Assembly (NCBI RefSeq): GCF_036884655.1 | Contig: NC_088355.1 | Coordinates: 23,157,501 to 23,221,500 of the forward strand | Direction: 5' to 3' | Origin: Musa acuminata AAA Group | Taxonomy: Eukaryota > Streptophyta > Magnoliopsida > Zingiberales > Musaceae | Length of the DNA: 64,000 nucleotides | Part shown: positions 36,242 through 48,840 of the stretch, piece after piece | How the letters are laid out: each line of letters begins with the position of its first letter | Position numbering within the stretch: the stretch's first letter is position 1 | Program-made: the position numbers and the translations under genes | Notes under the pieces: model-generated | What the model was told of the DNA's origin: nothing | What the model saw: the letters and a program-made list of their open reading frames with translations, nothing else | Databases searched by the model: none

Positions 36242-38267
36242 ATGGCAAAGCATCGTGGCGAATCCAGCAAGACGGGGCAAGCTGGACCCTTGCCCCAAGA
36301 AGTCGCAGGTGGGCTGCATGTGCACACTCGCTCTCATGCTGTTGGAGCCGCTCAAGAGGAGCGCGACAGCGAACATGATGAGCAAGAAGTTGGCTACTCT
36401 CCGCGAGCGGAGGAGGCGCAATCTGGAGCACCAACTGGAAAAAAGAGTCACAAGGAGAGACTCACAACGGCGGAAACCCACCTGGATATTCTTGAAGCGA
36501 GCGTGGAGGAACTCTACCATGGCCAACAAAGGCTTGTTAGGGTAGAGAGCTCGCAAGAGGAAGCAGAGTCCAGGATTGACAAGGTTGAGGCCCTAGTCGA
36601 CCGACTGTTTGATGACACCAAAGACTCCATGCAATACTTACAGGATGTTATGGCGGAACTCACTTCAAAGGTGGCCATGCTCATAAGAGCACTAAATGTG
36701 GGAGGAAGCAACACCCACATTGCACCACCACAAAACTTGAGGTTACCCGAGCCTCATGGTTATAGAGGGGCCAGAGATGCCAAAGAACTCGAGAATTTTC
36801 TGTTCGACATGGAACAATACTTTCGAGCTATAAGGCCCAATTCTGAAGATACCAAAGTTTCTATAGCAACAATGTATCTGAATAGAGATGCAAAACTTTG
36901 GTGGCGAACCCGTTGGGAGGAGATCCAACAAGGTCAGTGTCGAGTCGACACATGGGAGGACTTGAAGCGGGAGTTGAGAACTCAGTTCCTACTGAAGAAC
37001 ACAGAGTTTGTCGCAAGAAGGAAGTTAAGACAACTCCGCCAGAGTACCACCATCCGAGACTATATGAAATAATTTTCTGCACTAATACTGGACATATATG
37101 ACATGTCCGAGAAGGACAAGTTGTTCAGCTTCCTCGATGGTTTGAAGCTATAGGCTCAACAGGAGCTAAATCGAAGGAATGTTACCGATGTGGTCAGGGC
37201 AATTCCTGCTGCAGAAAGGCTCACCAACTTTGTTTCCTCCGAAGACCCAAGGAGAAGGAAACAATCTTCAGGCAATCACCCTCTAAAACATTCTCGAGGG
37301 AAGGAGCTCGGGGGCGAACAAAAGAAGAAGAGTTCCCACAAAGGGCCAAGCCCGAAAGGCAAGGCCCCGAAACTTGGTGAATGCTTCTTATATGGAGGGC
37401 CACACATGGTGAGGGAGTGCCCACAAAAACAAGCACTCAATGCACTAATAGCTTCCATCCACCCTCCCAAATCGGATAATGTCGCCCTTAGTTCGAGTAG
37501 TTCCGAAGCCAACAGCGACGATGAGGAGTCGCAAGGACCCCAGATAGGAGCTATGCGTTTGTTGAACGCCATGCGGGGTCAAGTGGGGGAGAACCCGAAG
37601 ACAAGGCAACAAAAAGCAGGAAGTGGCGAGCTAATGTATGTTGACATCAAGCTCAATGGCCAAACAACTCGTGCCATGGTGGACATGGGCGCTACCCACA
37701 ACTTTATAGTCGATCAAGAAGCAAATCGACTTGGGTTGATCTTGGAGAAGAGCCCAAGTCGAATGAAGGCGGTGAACTCGGAGGCCAAACAAATCTCCGG
37801 GTTGGCGAAGGGAGTTCCCATCAAAATCGTGACATGGAGCAGGAACACCAACATGATGGCAGTGCTATTGAATGACTTCCAAGTGATTCTTAGAATGGAG
37901 TTTATGCACACGGCGAAGTTGGTGCTAATGTCGTTCTTGAACTCCCTATGTATGATGGGAGGCAACGATCCCTGCGTGGTTCCTGTCTCTCGGAGAGGAA
38001 CCAAGGAACCACAACATATATCGGCGTTGCAACTAAAGAAAGGGGTGCGAAAAGGTGAATTAACTTTTGTGGCTGCGATGAAGCTAGAGCCACTTTACGA
38101 GAAGGCCATTCAAGAACCTACTGTGGTGGCGAACGTCCTGAAAGAGTTCAATGACGTTATGCCACCCGAGATGCCGAAGACTCTTCCACCACGCAGGGGC
38201 GTAGATCACAACATCGAGCTGGAGCCAGGAGTGAAGCCTCCAGCGAGACCACCCTACCGCATGCCCT
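36242..38267 (+). pseudogene. Gypsy gag-protease (element D), two in-frame stops
   Basis: Begins MAKHRGESSKTGQ at 36242. Residues 75-125 are coiled-coil-like. About 165-276 is the Retrotrans_gag domain (YRGARDAKELENFLFDMEQY, AKLWWRTRWEE, TWEDLKRELRTQF). Stops TAA at 37070 and TAG at 37151 break an otherwise single frame. The frame then continues with a basic linker and a knuckle reading CFLYGGPHMVREC, where the second cysteine is tyrosine. The protease motif reads MVDMGATHNFIV: the conserved DTG/DSG is DMG, so catalysis is doubtful. It ends with the start of RT (PPYRM) at the C insertion. Confidence 0.85.
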
Positions 38268-39124
38268 TGTTGAATCTCGTATTTTGATGATGAAACCACT
38301 TGATATATATTTATGATTTAATCTACGTTTTGAGTGATGCAGGATGCTTCGATCAGGATGAGACAATTAAAGCAGGAAAATCATGTTGTGCCGGAGGAAC
38401 ATGTCAGAAGATTGGACGTCGGGCCGGTGGATCGGTCGACGTATCGACAGAAGGCTTCGGGCCGTGGACTCGGGCATCGGGCCAAGAAGAGTGGGTATTG
38501 TGCCAAGGATATCGGAGTTGCGGAGTCAACTGGCCGATTGGGCAATAGGCTGTAGGAAAGGACGATGCGCCGAAGAATCGGATGAAGCGTCGAGGGACCA
38601 ATGACATGCCGGACAACTTGGTTAATTGCTTAGGATTAATTGTCTCGATCGAAGTTTTTGTTTTGAGTGTGCAGGATTAACTACGATGGAAGAAAGATAT
38701 GCAGCAGGAGTTACGCCGGAGTCATGACAATGATCACGTTGGGAGTTCAAGAGCTCGACGGAAGTTCGGACAGTCGTCGGAGGTTCTGCAGGAACAAATC
38801 CGAGAAGTCCAGAAGCTTGCCAAAGGAGCTTGTCGGAACTTGCCAAGTGGATCGTCGCAGTCCAGGAGTTTGCCGGAAGTCCGCAGGAGTATCACCGAGG
38901 GTTCATCGGATGATCTACGGAAGTTCGCCGGAAACTCGCCGGAAGAAGCGAGTGACGCACCGAAGCAAGCTGCAGAATATGTCTTAGGAAATAATCGTAG
39001 TTAGCACTTTGATTAAGTTAGAAATGGAAGGTGATCCCATTAGCTTAATCCTGGGGCAATTGGGCCCCTGAAGAACTCAAATTGGGTCGAATGGTTCAAC
39101 CCATTCGGACCCAGGTTGCTGTGG

Positions 39125-39452
39125 GAGGTGCAACCGCCCAGGCAGGGAGGTAGCACCGCCCAGGCTATGTCTCCCAGCGAGAGTGGGAGGTGCAACCGCT
39201 CTAGCCAAGAGGTGGCACCGCCCCGGGTTTAGTCTCCGAGCGAGACTGGGCGGTGCAACCTCTTCTGTCAAGAGGTAGCACCGCCAGAGCTCAAGTTTCG
39301 AGCTTTGCCAGGCGGTGCAACCGCCTGAGCTCGGTCTTCGAGCTATGGCAGAGAGGTGCAATCGCCCCTGACAGAGGTGGCACCGCTCAGAGGCTCAGTC
39401 TTTGAGCTCTGCCAAGCGGTGCAACCGCCCCAGTCAGGAGGTGCAATCGCCT
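39125..39452 (+). repeat. Array of GGTGCAACCGCC / GGTAGCACCGCC dyad modules in C's LTR
   Basis: Eleven modules in about 330 bp, alternating between GCAACCGCC-type and GCACCGCC-type, each pair linked by spacers that themselves contain short inverted repeats such as CAGTCTC..GAGACTG. The best example, CAGGCGGTGCAACCGCCTG at 39309-39327, is an 8-bp inverted repeat around GCA. It sits 60-390 bp upstream of the TATA box, where enhancer repeats would be expected. Confidence 0.7.
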
Positions 39453-39511
39453 GATCCCAGAATTCCGGGAATTGACAGATTTGAGATCCAAATTTGAACT
39501 GGGTTGGGGCC

Positions 39512-39519
39512 TATAAATA
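39512..39519 (+). promoter_or_regulatory. TATA box of C's 5' LTR
   Basis: TATAAATA in ggggcctataaataccccac, followed by a CA-rich stretch as plausible start region. Confidence 0.6.
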
Positions 39520-39873
39520 CCCCACCCATTTAGCACTGAAAGCACAGAACACACACTCGAAATCTTGCTGTCTTTCTGTGTTTCTTAGAGCTCAAAACTG
39601 CTAGTTCTCCTCTTTCTATTTTTCATGTTTGAGTTGTAAAGAGAGGAGAGAAAACTTCTGTAAGGGTTGTCTCCTAAGCTCGTCAAAAGGAGTGAATCTG
39701 TAAGAGGGTGGTTGGCCTTCGCCTATTGAAGGAAGGCCTCTAGTTGACGTCGGTGACCTCGTCGGTGGAGGAAGCCAAAAGTGGAGTAGGTCAAGATTGA
39801 CCGAACCACTCTAAATCTCGGTTTGTATTTCCTTTGAGTATTTTACCTTCACTGCAAACTTCTCAATAGCTTG

Positions 39874-40225
39874 CTGCCCTCTGCGATTTTACGAACGAGT
39901 TTCAAGGTTCAGACGTAAATCTGCGTTTAGATGTAAATCGGCTTTCCACGTACAATCATCATATTTCAGTTTACGTTTACATTTTGATTTCAATCATAAC
40001 TGTTTACTGCCTTCTGCGATCTTACGAATAAGTTTCTAAGTTCAAAATTTTCCGAATCTACATTTAGACGTAAATCGGCTTTTCTCGTACGATCATCATA
40101 TTTCAGTTTACGTTTACGTTTTGATTTCAATCATAACTGCTTACCACCTTCTGCGATCTTACGAATAAGTTTCTAAGTTCAGAACTTTCTAAATATGCAC
40201 TTAGACGTAAATCGTTTTTTATCGA
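39874..40225 (+). repeat. Tandem 133-137 bp repeats downstream of the TATA box in C's LTR
   Basis: Units begin ctgcc(c/t)tctgcgat at 39874, 40007 and 40144 (third one partial). Each holds cagtttacgttta and ttacgaa-(c/t)gagt/aagt blocks. The same array is in the 3' LTR at about 62901-63270. It lies in the transcribed (R-U5) part. Confidence 0.8.
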
Positions 40226-40277
40226 ACGAACGCAGCTTTCGTTTTAATCGCTGAAAAATTTCCGCTGCACTAATTCA

Positions 40278-41771
40278 TGTTCGGAAATCATGGGGGGCAG
40301 CATCATATACGCAGCGGAAGAACAAGAAAACAAAAATCCCCGATTCCCAAAAAGATGTTCGTCGTCGTGCGAAGATTGGTGCGCAAAAAATCCGCAAAAC
40401 ACAAAACTGCGTATAGAGATTGTGTTACCTAGGGAGATTATATATCCCTATTTCCTTGCAGATCCTTAGGAGAGGGTGAAGGAGGTCAAGCGTCCTCCTC
40501 TCTAGCGGTGATCCACACAGCAGGGTTGCGACGACCCTCCTCAAAACTCCAGGCCTACTCTGAGGTGGAGAGGGAGAGGAGAATAGGAAAGGCAAGCAAA
40601 GACTCTAGCCTATGAGGCTATGAATCCCTCCTATTTATAGAGATCCCGTGTCAAACCCTAATGGGTCCTTCCCTAGTGGGTATTGGATCTGCATCCAATA
40701 AGACAAGGGCTCCGTCGGATATCTCATATCCGAACCTCTACTCATCGCAATGCCTACCATATGTGTGTGACCCTCTAGGCCCAATATCGAGCTGGCCGTG
40801 AGTCATACCTGTCAGAACTCCTTCTAACTCAATGAATTATTATCTCTGTAATAATTCGCTCGACTCATCGACTACGGACGTACTAGGCCACTACGCCGTA
40901 GTCCCCAGACGATACAGGGGAATCCAATCCATTGGACCTGTCTGTCCTCAGTTACCATGTACCTATAGTCCCTCATCCATCTAATATCCCAGAGACCGTA
41001 TATCGAGCATGGTGCTGTCAGACCCATACGGTTTCTACTTGAGTCTCGCTCTAATCGGATTCTCCCAGAGAACTCTTTCTCTCTCAACCCGAATGACCCT
41101 GGCCAGGGATTTGTCTGAGCAAGAGCACATGGGATATTCCTCTCATGACGCCGAGAGTGGATGATCCTCTGTCGACACTTAATAGCCCTCGTAAGGTCGA
41201 CTACCATTCCCAATGACCAATTGTACTAGAGCTGGGACAGCCAAACCTATAAGTCTGGTATCAAAGAGTGGAGCACTCATACAGGACATCCTTGGTGTCT
41301 CAAGTCTAAGTTCCAGATACACCACTAGGACTACGGAATCGCTGTCTGACAATAAGGCATCATCAACCATCCAGCATTCCGTAAGCGGATCAATCAGTGA
41401 ACTCATTCTCCAATGAGCACCTGTAATATATCCCTAGTGTCCCTACATGAGCAGCTATGAGACCAGCTGCATCCATCATATGGACGGGTATACAGCACAC
41501 CAGTCTATCCGGTTATCACGATATCCCTCTCGAGTAACCTATGACCAGTATTATTTAGGATATGTGTTTAAAAGTGAATCGATCTCATTATCGTGATCTC
41601 ATCACGATCCGATTCCCATTGCACAAATCCAAGGACATCACAATATATATATGCATTTATGCAATAGTTATAAAGTGATATACGCCAAAATATAATAAGT
41701 AAAAAGATTCTGTATCAAGTCACACGTGCCATCACTCACGTGATTGGCTTGCTAGGCACCTATGACTAGAA
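40278..41771 (-). repeat. 3' LTR of element B
   Basis: Begins TGTTCGGAAATC on the plus strand (TGTTGGGAAATC in the others) and ends at the polypurine tract, read as aatctcccacttgacc on the plus strand. Reversed TATA at 40632-40639. Confidence 0.9.
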
Positions 41772-41774
41772 ATC

Positions 41775-44700
41775 TCCCACTTGACCTAAAGCCAATCACC
41801 TATGTGTCTGATCCCCATCAGACCCCTGTGACGCTCAAAGACAATCTGAGACAACGGCTTTGTCAGTGGATCTGCAATGTTATCTTCGGATGGAACTCTT
41901 TCCACTGCTACATCTCCTCGGGTTACGATCTCTCTGATAAGCTGGAACCTCCTCAGAACACTCCTGATGAGACCCGGGTTCCCTTATTTAAGTAATCGCC
42001 CCATAATTGTCGTAATATAAGGAAGTCGATTTGTCGCTATCTGTATCCACTCCCAAATCTGTGATGAACTTCTTCATCCAGACTCCCTCCTTTGCTGCAT
42101 CCGATGCAGCAATGTACTCCGCCTTTATGGTTGAGTCAGAAGTGGTATCTTGCTTTGAACTCTTCCAGCACACTGCTCCTCCATTCAAGGTGTACACATA
42201 CCTTGAATTCGACTTGCTATCATCGACATCAGACTGAAAGCTTGAGTCAGTGTAGCCTTCAACCTTAAGGCTATTACCTCCATATACTAGTAAAAGATCC
42301 TTAGTCCTTCTCAAGTACTTAAGGATACACTTTACTGCTTTCTAGTGCTCCAAGCCTGGATCCGCCTGATACCTACTCGTGACACTCAGAGCATGCGCTA
42401 TATCAGGCCTAGTACATAGCATGGCATACATGATATACCATATTGCTGAGGCATAAGGTATCATATCCATGTTCGCCCTTTCTTAGAATTTTCAATGCCA
42501 AACCTTTTGACAATGGTTTCTATGTACCTGGACTGGGACAAGCCAAGCATCCTCTTGGATCTATCTCTATAGATTCTAATCCCCAAGATATAGGATGCTT
42601 CCCCTAAGTCCTTTATGGAGAAGTGTCTAGATAACCAAGTCTTTACTGTGGATAGCATTCCTACGTCATTCCCAATGATGAGGATGTCATCCACATATAA
42701 CACCAAAAAGGTGATAGCGCTCCCACTTACCTTCCTGTATACACAAGGCTCATCTTCGTTATTAACGAAGTCATAAGATCTGATTGACTCATCAAATCTT
42801 ATGTTCCAACTTCGGGAAGCTTGCTTTAGTCCATAAATGGATTTAAGCAACCTACACACCTTATCTGGGCAGTTCTTGGACACGAATCCCTCAGGTTGCA
42901 TCATATACACCTCCTCCTCGAGGTTCCCATTGAGGAATGCAGTTTTCACATCCATCTGCCAGATCTCATAATCATAGTGTGCTGCAATAGCCAATAGAAT
43001 TTTGATGGATTTTAGCATTGCTACGGGTGAGAAGGTTTCGTCGTAGTCAACACCTTGCCTTTGACGATACCCCTTAGCCACTAGCCTTGCTTTATAGGTC
43101 TCTACCTTTCCATCTACTCCGATCTTTTTCTTAAAGATCCACTTGCAACCGATGGGTACAATACCATCGGGTGCATCAACTAGGTTCCAAACCTTATTGG
43201 AGTACATAGAATCCATCTCAGAATTCATGGCTTCTTTCCACTTCCCGGAGTCTATACTCATAATAGCCTCCTCGTAGGTCTGAGGATCAATATCCTCAGC
43301 ATCCTCTCCTCTAATATGTCCCACATATCTCTCAGGATGATGAGATACTCTATCAGACCTGCGTAAAGTTGAAACTTGTGTATTAGGTACCTGAACAGAC
43401 TCGGGCTGTAGAGTGGTGCTTGAGCTTGGTTCTCTAATTTTGGTCAACTCTATCATTCTCCCACTGTCTCCGCCAAGAATGTGTTCCTTCTCAAGGAACA
43501 CTGCTCTCTTAGCTACAAAGACCTTTTTGTCCTCGGGATGATAGAAGTAATACCCACAAGTTTCCTTGGGGTATCCCACAAATTTGCATCGCTCTGTCCT
43601 TGATTCTAACTTATCGGGGTTGTGTCTTCTAACATGGGCAGGGCAGCCCCAAATCTTAACAACCTTAAGATCAGGCTTCTTCCCTTTCCATATCTCATAT
43701 GGTGTAGACACTACCGACTTAGTTGGAACTCTGTTCAGAAGGTAAGCTGCGGTTTCTAGGGCATATCCCCAGAATGAGATGGGTAGGTCAGCGAAACTCA
43801 TCATGGACCGTACCATATCTAATAATGTACGATTTCTCCTTTCAGAGACATCATTGAGCTGAGGTGTATAAGGAGGTGTCTATTGGGATAATATCCCATG
43901 GTCCTTGAGGAACTGAGTAAACTCTGTACTTAAGTGTTCACCTCCTCGATCCGATCGAAGAGTTTTGATACTCTTTCCAGTCTAGTTCTCCACCTCATTC
44001 TTATACTCTCTGAATTTCTCAAAGGCCTCGGACTTGTACTTCATTAAGTACATATATCCATACCTTGAGAAATCATCAGTAAATGTAATGAAGTAGGAGT
44101 AACCTCCAATGGCATGAGTTGACATGGGTCCACATACATCACTATGTATAAGTTCCAACAACTCAGTGGCTCTCTCTCCAGTTCCACTAAATGGAGAGTT
44201 AGTCAATTTTCCACGAATGCAAGGCTCACAAGTTGCATAAGACATACAGTCGAATGGATCTAGATATCCATCATTTAGCAACTTTTGAATCCTTCTTTCA
44301 TGGATGTGACCTAGCCTACAATGCCACAGGTATGCACTGTTCAACTCATCTCGTTTCCTTTTGGACACATTTACATTCATGATATGTGGAGTGGTGTCTA
44401 ACATAAATAAACCATTATGCAATGTTCCTTTTGTGATGATCTTATCATCTAATAATATTGAACAACCATTGTTCTCAAAAATAAATTTATATTCACTAAC
44501 TGTTAAACATGAAATGGAGATAATGTTTTTGATAATAGAAGGAACAAAATAATATGCATCTAATGCAATAAAAGCTCCACTAGGCAGATGTAGGGCGACC
44601 TCGCCAACAGCTAATACAACAACTTTTGCTCCATTACCCATCTTGAGGTCCATCTCGCCTCTTTCAAGTATCCTAGGCCTTGTCAGAACCTGCAACGAAT

Positions 44701-45599
44701 TGCATATATGATAAGCACTACCGGTATCCAATACCCATGTGTTATCATAAGATTCTAACAAATGGAAACTGATCATGAATGTATCTAAAGCTTCATCAAG
44801 CTTTTGTTTTGCCCTTTCTACAAGGTACTCTTTGCAGTTTCTTTTCTAGTGCCCATCTTTACCATAGTGGAAGCATTGGCCTTTGTCCTTTGTTGGGTCT
44901 TTCTTAGCAACCTTTGCTTTACCTTGTTTGCCCTTGCCCTTTCCCTTTTTAAGGGACCTTTCTGCTTTCCTTTTCTTTCTGGTCTCACCAGTGTAGAGAA
45001 CTGGCTTCTCTTTCTTAATAGTACTCTCTACCTCCCTCAACATATTGAGGAGCTCTGGGAGAGTCACCTCAAGCTTGTTCATATTAAAATTCATTATGAA
45101 CTGTGAAAAGGAATCTGGTAGGGACTAAAGCACAATGTCCACACACAAGTTATCCTCTAGGACCATTCCTAGACCTGTGAGTTTCTCTATCCACTCAATC
45201 ATCTTTAGGACATGGTTCTGAACCGGTGTCCCCTCAGTCATCCTAGCGCGGAAAAGGCTCTTGGATATCTCATATCGTTGAGTCCTTCCCTGTTCCTCAA
45301 ACAATTTACGGACATGTAGGAGAATGGATCTGGCATCCATCTTTTCATGTTGTCTCTGTAACTCTGGAGTCATAGAGCCCAACATACTGAGCAAGAGTGG
45401 AGTCATCAATGTACTTCACGTAGCGAGCGATCTCATCCTCGCTTGCCCCTTCTTCGGGCGTAGGCATCACTATATCAAGGACGTACACGATTTTCTCCGC
45501 TGTGAGAACAATTCTCAAGTTACGGAGCCAATCCGTATAATTTGGACTAGTGAGGCGGTTGACATCAAGTATGCCACGTAAGGGATTTGAAAGCGACAT
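41775..45599 (-). pseudogene. Copia gag-pol polyprotein (element B), multiply broken
   Basis: Start [16 protein letters not shown] at 45599 is the intact gag start missing in A. Pieces: gag N 45345-45599, gag middle 45125-45409 in another frame, CCHC region 44846-45094 with CFHYGKDGH (second Cys to Tyr), protease and integrase 43982-44776 ([27 protein letters not shown]), integrase C-part and RT 42461-43816 ([15 protein letters not shown]), RNase H 41988-42314. Stops stand at the joints. A deletion of several dozen bases near 42481, relative to A, removes the region between RT and RNase H, and another near 41960 removes part of the C-terminus. Not functional. Confidence 0.9.
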
Positions 45600-45796
45600 T
45601 TTCTGAAAATAAAGATGTAGTAGAAATGTATAACATGCAGATTTTGCAAGAAATAAACTATCAAGATATGGACTTCTATCTTAATATGCTCCCACTATTT
45701 TACTAACGAGTCACGCGACACCCTCAGCACGTGAAACGAAAGTCTCCGGCAGACTTCTAGTGGGGATCAGGATCCAATCAGCGTCTTAGTGTAACC

Positions 45797-46084
45797 TCGA
45801 GGGACTCGACCAATCACACTAAGCCTAAAAGGTAGGCAACTCTTGCCGATCACAACTCCTTGTGATTCCCGTCCTGTTCGGCCTCCGAATCACCATGGCC
45901 TCGAGGGACTCGACCAACCATGATGCTCGATTAAGTCAACACCTTCGTTACAAGATGAGTCTGATTTGATGATATACCCTCGAGGGACTCGACCAAGCAT
46001 ACCATGCCCTCAGGTCACCGGTGACATCTCTATGTCGTAAGCAAGATAGCGAATCGCGATATAGGTGAGTCTCGAGGGACTCGA
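45797..46084 (-). repeat. Four copies of a conserved hairpin in the leader of element B
   Basis: TCGAGGGACTCGA at 45797, 45901, 45981 and 46072. In the element's RNA sense it is UCGAG-UCC-CUCGA, a 5-bp stem with a 3-nt loop, within the longer identical word TTGGTCGAGTCCCTCGAG. They lie about 200-490 nt upstream of the gag start. Confidence 0.85.
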
Positions 46085-47333
46085 CCAACTCAACCTACAC
46101 CGGGAATCGGTTCCTACTCATAACGATGGAAGGCCACGTGGGTCAATCTAATTGCCTCACGTTTACCGACTTAATATTATCGAGAGATATTTCTATAATT
46201 TGGTCTCCTAATATGACATGTCACATATATACATATTTAATATATATCTACATCGCATTCAAATATATATACATATCTAGTATGTGTATAAGCAATCACA
46301 TCAGATGATCATGGACCACAACCTAATATGATTAGGCCCGAGCCAGTAGGCCTAATCACTCACATCAAGATCTATGTGTGCAACGGTGCATCTCCATGCC
46401 CTGTGATCGTCCATCTCGTCCTCATCGGTTCCGTCGACATCTTGATGCATCTCCATGCATCACGATCGTCCATCTCGTGGGTCCCGCTATAGCATCCACG
46501 CTCCCGCTGCGCCTCCTCATGTGATTACAACTTAATCATAGGCACGCAGGCCCGACAATAAATGAGAAATACAATTGAGGTTCACATACCTCAATAATAA
46601 TAATCACAAGTACACACATCACACGGTCCATGATCATCAATCCACATATCATACATCACATGTATAAATAATCATCATCATGTAGGACTACTAGATAATA
46701 ATAAAAATAATAATCAACTAAACCTTTTAATTAATTAATATTTTTCTGAAATCAGGGATATGTAGGGAATTTCTCAATTCCTAAGGGTATTTTCGTAATT
46801 TGGATAAAAGACAGAAATTGGAATTTCTTAAATTCACAGGGGCAAAACTGTCTTTTTGCCCAAAACCCTAATTCCCTCTTTATACTGCCGCTGCCGCCGC
46901 CGCCACCCTACTGGCGGCGGCCTGTGAGGCGGGGCGAGGGCGCTGCCCTCGCCTGCAGGCGGCACGCTCGTTGGCGGCGCTGCCGCTGCAGGTGGGCTCC
47001 CCCTTCGGGCGTCGCTGCCTCCGCAGGCGGTGCTGTCCCGCCGGGCGGCCGCCCCTGTGGGGGGGGTTTTGCCCGCGGGAGCAGCGATGGCAGGCGCCGC
47101 TGCCCGTGGGTTGCCAGCCCCGCCGGAAGCAAGCCTGCTGCAAGCAGGCCGCCGGCCGGCTACTGTAGACGCAGCCCCTACGCTGCCCGCCTTCGGCTGC
47201 GCTGCACGCACACAGATCGAGGGCAGCAACTATTGCTTCCCTTTCTCACTTTTGCGTCAACGATTTTGACGTCAATATTCTTCCTAAACACAACACACGC
47301 AGTTCAAAACCAATCATTCGCACGAACAACCTA
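46085..47333 (-). other. Leader of element B, including a GC-rich block
   Basis: Between the primer-binding site and the hairpins. The block 46890-47180 is very GC-rich (GCCGCC/GGCGGC). A sub-repeat containing tgcatctccatgc and gatcgtccatctcgt occurs twice near 46388-46478. The sense frame through the GC block lacks an ATG. Confidence 0.7.
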
Positions 47334-47345
47334 GCTCTGATACCA
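47334..47345 (-). other. Primer-binding site of element B
   Basis: gctctgatacca on the plus strand, i.e. TGGTATCAGAGC in element sense, next to the 5' LTR. Confidence 0.85.
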
Positions 47346-47346
47346 T

Positions 47347-48840
47347 TGTTGGGAAATCATGGGGGGCGACATCATATGCGCAGCGGAAGAACAAGAAAAC
47401 AAAAATCCCCGATTCCCAAAGAGATGTTCGTCGTCGTGCGAAGATTGGTGCGCAAAAAATCCGCAAAACACAAAACTGCGTATAGGGATTGTGTTACCTA
47501 GGGAGATCGTATATCCCTGTTTCCTTGCAGATCCTTAGGAGAGGGTGAAGGAGGTCAAGCGTCCTCCTCTCTAGCGGTGATCCACACAGTAGGGTTGCGA
47601 CGACCCTCCTCAAAACTCCAGGCCTACTCTGAGGTGGAGAGGGAGAGGAGAATAGGAAAGGCAAGCAAAGACTCTAGCCTATGAGGCTGTGAATCCCTCC
47701 TATTTATAGAGATCCCGTGTCAAACCCTAATGGGTCCTTCCCTAGTGGGTATTGGATCTGCATCCAATAAGACAAGGGCTCCGTCGGATATCTCATATCC
47801 GAACCTCTACTCATCGCAATGCCTACCATATATGTGTGACCCTCTAGGCCCAATATCGAGCTGGCCGTGAGTCATACCTGTCAGAACTCCTTCTAACTCA
47901 GTGAATTATTATCTCTGTAATAATTCACTCGACTCATCGACTACGGACGTACTAGGCCACTACGCCATAGTCCCCAGACGATACAGGGGAATCCAATCCA
48001 TTGGACCTGTCTGTCCTCAGTTACCATGTACCTATAGTCCCTCATCCATCTAATATCCCAGAGACCGTATATCGAGCATGGTGCTGTCAGACCCATACGG
48101 TTTCTACTCGAGTCTCGCTCTAATCGGATTCTCCCAGAGAACTCTTTCTCTCTCAACCCGAATGACCCTAGCCAGGGATTTGTCTGAGCAAGAGCACATG
48201 GGATATTCCTCTCATGACGCCGAAAGTGGATGATCCTCTGTCGACACTCAATAGCCCTCGTAAGGTCGACTACCACTCCCAATGACTAGCTGTACTAGAT
48301 CTGGGACAGCCAAACCTATAAGTCTGGTATCAAAGAGTGGAGCACTCATACAGGACATCCTTGGTGTCTCAAGTCTAAGGACCAGATACACCACTAGGAC
48401 TACGGAATCGCTGTCTGACAATAAGGCATCATCAACCATCCAGCATTCCGTAAGCGGATCAATCAGTGAACTCATTCTCCAATGAGCACCTGTACTGTAT
48501 CCCTAGTGTCCCTACACGAGCAGCTATGATACCAGCTGCATCCATCATATGGACGGGTATACAGCACACCAGTCTATCCGGTTATCACGATGTCCCTCTC
48601 GAGTAACCTATGACCAGGATTATTTAGGATATGTGTTTAAAGGTGAATCGATCTCATTATCGTGATCTCATCACGATCCGATTCCCATTGCACAAATCCA
48701 AGGACATCACAATATATATATGCATTTATGTAATAGTTATAAAGTGATATACGCCAAAATATAATAAGCAAAAAGATTCTGTATCAAGTCACACGTGCCA
48801 TCACTCACATGATTGGCTTGCTGGGCACCTATGACTAGCA
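47347..48840 (-). repeat. 5' LTR of element B
   Basis: TGTTGGGAAATCATGGG to ...CACCTATGACTAGCA on the plus strand; reversed TATA at 47701-47708. Confidence 0.92.

Larger units (their letters stand above)
40278..48840 (-). mobile_element. Element B: full-length Ty1/copia retrotransposon, defective
   Basis: 8563 bp with two 1494-bp LTRs (40278-41771, 47347-48840) and perfect duplication attca (40273-40277, 48841-48845), inserted in C's 5' LTR beside the poly-C tract. Same family as A and E. The coding region has many stops and deletions compared with A, and LTR differences are more numerous than in A, so it looks older than A, or it has simply decayed more. Confidence 0.95.

Noticed and set aside
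36167..36556. 129-residue frame antisense to the gag of D
   Set aside because: Shadow of the gypsy gag; no domain.
40872..41213. Open frame recurring at 40872, 47941 and 54278 (MGLTAPCSIYGLWDIRW-like)
   Set aside because: It is conserved only because it lies in the LTRs of the same family; the frame is interrupted or altered in other copies and has no domain.
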